From Xanthobacter oligotrophicus (lineage in GTDB: Bacteria; Pseudomonadota; Alphaproteobacteria; Rhizobiales; Xanthobacteraceae): a DNA stretch of 64,000 bases. The position numbers and the translations under genes are program-made. Shown one piece after another: positions 63,322 to 64,000 of the stretch. The notes below the pieces were generated by a model. It had not been told where the DNA came from. It ran no database searches and was given only the letters and a program-made list of their open reading frames with translations. Each line of letters begins with the position of its first letter. Position 1 is the stretch's first letter. The stretch covers positions 1 to 64,000 of the forward strand of contig NZ_VTTL01000007.1 in assembly GCF_008364685.1 (NCBI RefSeq). Reading direction: 5' to 3'.

Positions 63322-63657
63322 TCATCGGCTGTAGCTGCCCCCGCGAAACGGCTCGAAGCAGCTGTAGCCGATGAAGCACTGGGGGTTGTCCTTCGTCGGC
63401 ACCCATTCCGGCCTGGTGTCCTGGTCGTAGAGGCAGAAGCTCCGGTCGCGCACATAGCGATCGTAGAGCGTGCGGGAGGTGGCCAACACGGCCGAGCCCC
63501 GCGTGTTGATGAGCGCGGCCGCCTGCGCGCACGTCATGGTGATGCTCGGGGTCTGGGCGACGGCGCGGTCGGTGCCGGCCACCAGCGCGAGGCCCGCGAG
63601 AAGCCCGGGACCAGCCGCCAGCGCGAACGTGCCGAGGGCAAGGGGCAATCTTCTCAT
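63322..63657 (-). CDS. Small exported protein with four Cys in the mature part
   Basis: A 111-residue protein. The signal peptide runs to about residue 34 (VAQ); the mature part has Cys at the start of the first helix (MTCAQAAALINTRG) and in RSFCLYDQ, and NPQCFIGYSCFEP near the end, so two disulfides are likely in the periplasm. It has a paralog directly upstream on the same strand, at 63786 and beyond, with the same spacing (ADLVTKSGAIVLGTG; NPQCFVGYTCYVP). Function unknown. Confidence 0.7.
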   Translation of the reverse strand: MRRLPLALGTFALAAGPGLLAGLALVAGTDRAVAQTPSITMTCAQAAALINTRGSAVLATSRTLYDRYVRDRSFCLYDQDTRPEWVPTKDNPQCFIGYSCFEPFRGGSYSR

Positions 63658-63738
63658 CTTCGACCTTTCCGTTCGGAACGTCCGTCAGGCTGACGCCCTA
63701 CAGCTGGTGCGGGCCGGTCCGACTCTCAAGGGCACTGT

Positions 63739-63776
63739 GCCTGCGGAGCGAATCTTGGCCTGCGGAGCGAATCTTG
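63739..63776. repeat. Two perfect tandem 19-bp repeats
   Basis: GCCTGCGGAGCGAATCTTG occurs at 63739-63757 and again at 63758-63776, between the two paralogous small genes: 9 bp after the end of the upstream paralog and about 80 bp before the start of the downstream one. Confidence 0.75.
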
Positions 63777-63785
63777 CGGCGAGCC

Positions 63786-64000
63786 TCACCGGCCCACGCC
63801 GTTGTCGCGGCTCGGCACGTAGCACGTATAGCCGACGAAACACTGTGGATTATCCCGCGTCTTCACCCACTCCGCCTTGAGCTGCTCGGCGCCTGAGCAG
63901 AAGCGAATCTGGCTGACATAGCGGTCGTAGATGTTAGGACCGGTGCCGAGCACGATGGCTCCGCTCTTCGTTACCAAGTCGGCGGCGTCCTGGCAGGACA
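63786..64000 (-). CDS. Small exported Cys protein, paralog, truncated by window edge
   Basis: The C-terminal 71 codons of a protein resembling its neighbour at 63322: ADLVTKSGAIVLGTG, YDRYVSQIRFCSG and NPQCFVGYTCYVPSRDN. The reading frame is open to position 64000 and includes the aligned first Cys (SCQDAAD), so the N-terminus and signal peptide lie outside the window. A TTG in frame at 63977 is simply an internal Leu. Tandem duplication of this gene is clear. Function unknown. Confidence 0.7.
   Translation of the reverse strand, partial: SCQDAADLVTKSGAIVLGTGPNIYDRYVSQIRFCSGAEQLKAEWVKTRDNPQCFVGYTCYVPSRDNGVGR

Overview
The window is about 64 kb of very GC-rich DNA (mostly G or C in codon third positions). 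Gene content (ActP/SLC5 acetate-type transport, a bacteriophytochrome with a heme oxygenase, PrpE, a NodT-type outer membrane factor, LacI-GntR and ROK sugar regulators) and palindromic intergenic repeats suggest a free-living alphaproteobacterium of the order Hyphomicrobiales, perhaps near Xanthobacteraceae. That placement is inference from gene style, not a database match. I saw no tRNA, rRNA, CRISPR array, transposase or prophage. This is chromosomal housekeeping and accessory metabolism.

Layout. 0.2-3.0 kb: a minus-strand operon of a ROK repressor, an RbsD/FucU mutarotase and a PfkB sugar kinase behind a perfect palindromic operator. 3.1-8.0 kb: an outer membrane barrel, a formylglycine-type arylsulfatase, YbaK and a small exported protein. 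8.4-12.4 kb: a response regulator/sensor kinase pair and an ABC-F ATPase. 12.5-15.7 kb: a repeat-rich autotransporter adhesin. 16.2-25.6 kb: a tightly coupled seven-gene minus-strand operon for short-chain carboxylate uptake and sensing: DUF485, ActP, CBS-DUF294, a small two-helix membrane protein, an SLC5-histidine kinase, a receiver-only regulator, and a membrane-anchored degenerate kinase fused to a DnaQ-type exonuclease.

26.1-34.8 kb: a sugar-acid cluster with a GntR-like LacI regulator, IdnD- and IdnO-type dehydrogenases, two hydroxyacid dehydrogenases and a polar-solute ABC importer. A site close to the enterobacterial gnt/idn operator lies between the divergent idnD and idnO genes. 34.9-42.9 kb: a ChaC-like cyclotransferase, bacteriophytochrome plus heme oxygenase, a VIT1-family transporter, a metallo-beta-lactamase-fold hydrolase opposite a LysR regulator, a luciferase-like oxidoreductase and an OsmC-type peroxidase.

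43.3-48.9 kb: a NodT-MacA-MacB efflux operon followed by an SGNH hydrolase. 49.1-55.7 kb: a DUF4239 membrane protein, an orphan thioesterase II/phosphopantetheinyl transferase pair, and cydDC. In cydDC, cydD carries an in-frame palindromic repeat and a partial duplication of its 3' end separates it from cydC. 55.7-64 kb: a ClC exchanger, a BacA-like ABC protein, a PhnA-domain protein, two acyl-CoA synthetases transcribed divergently around a palindrome, and two paralogous small Cys-containing exported proteins at the right edge.

The most unusual system is the 16.2-25.6 kb operon. A transporter, a transporter-like sensor kinase, a receiver without output domain and a tethered exonuclease are kept in translational coupling, which suggests a signalling route other than ordinary transcription control.
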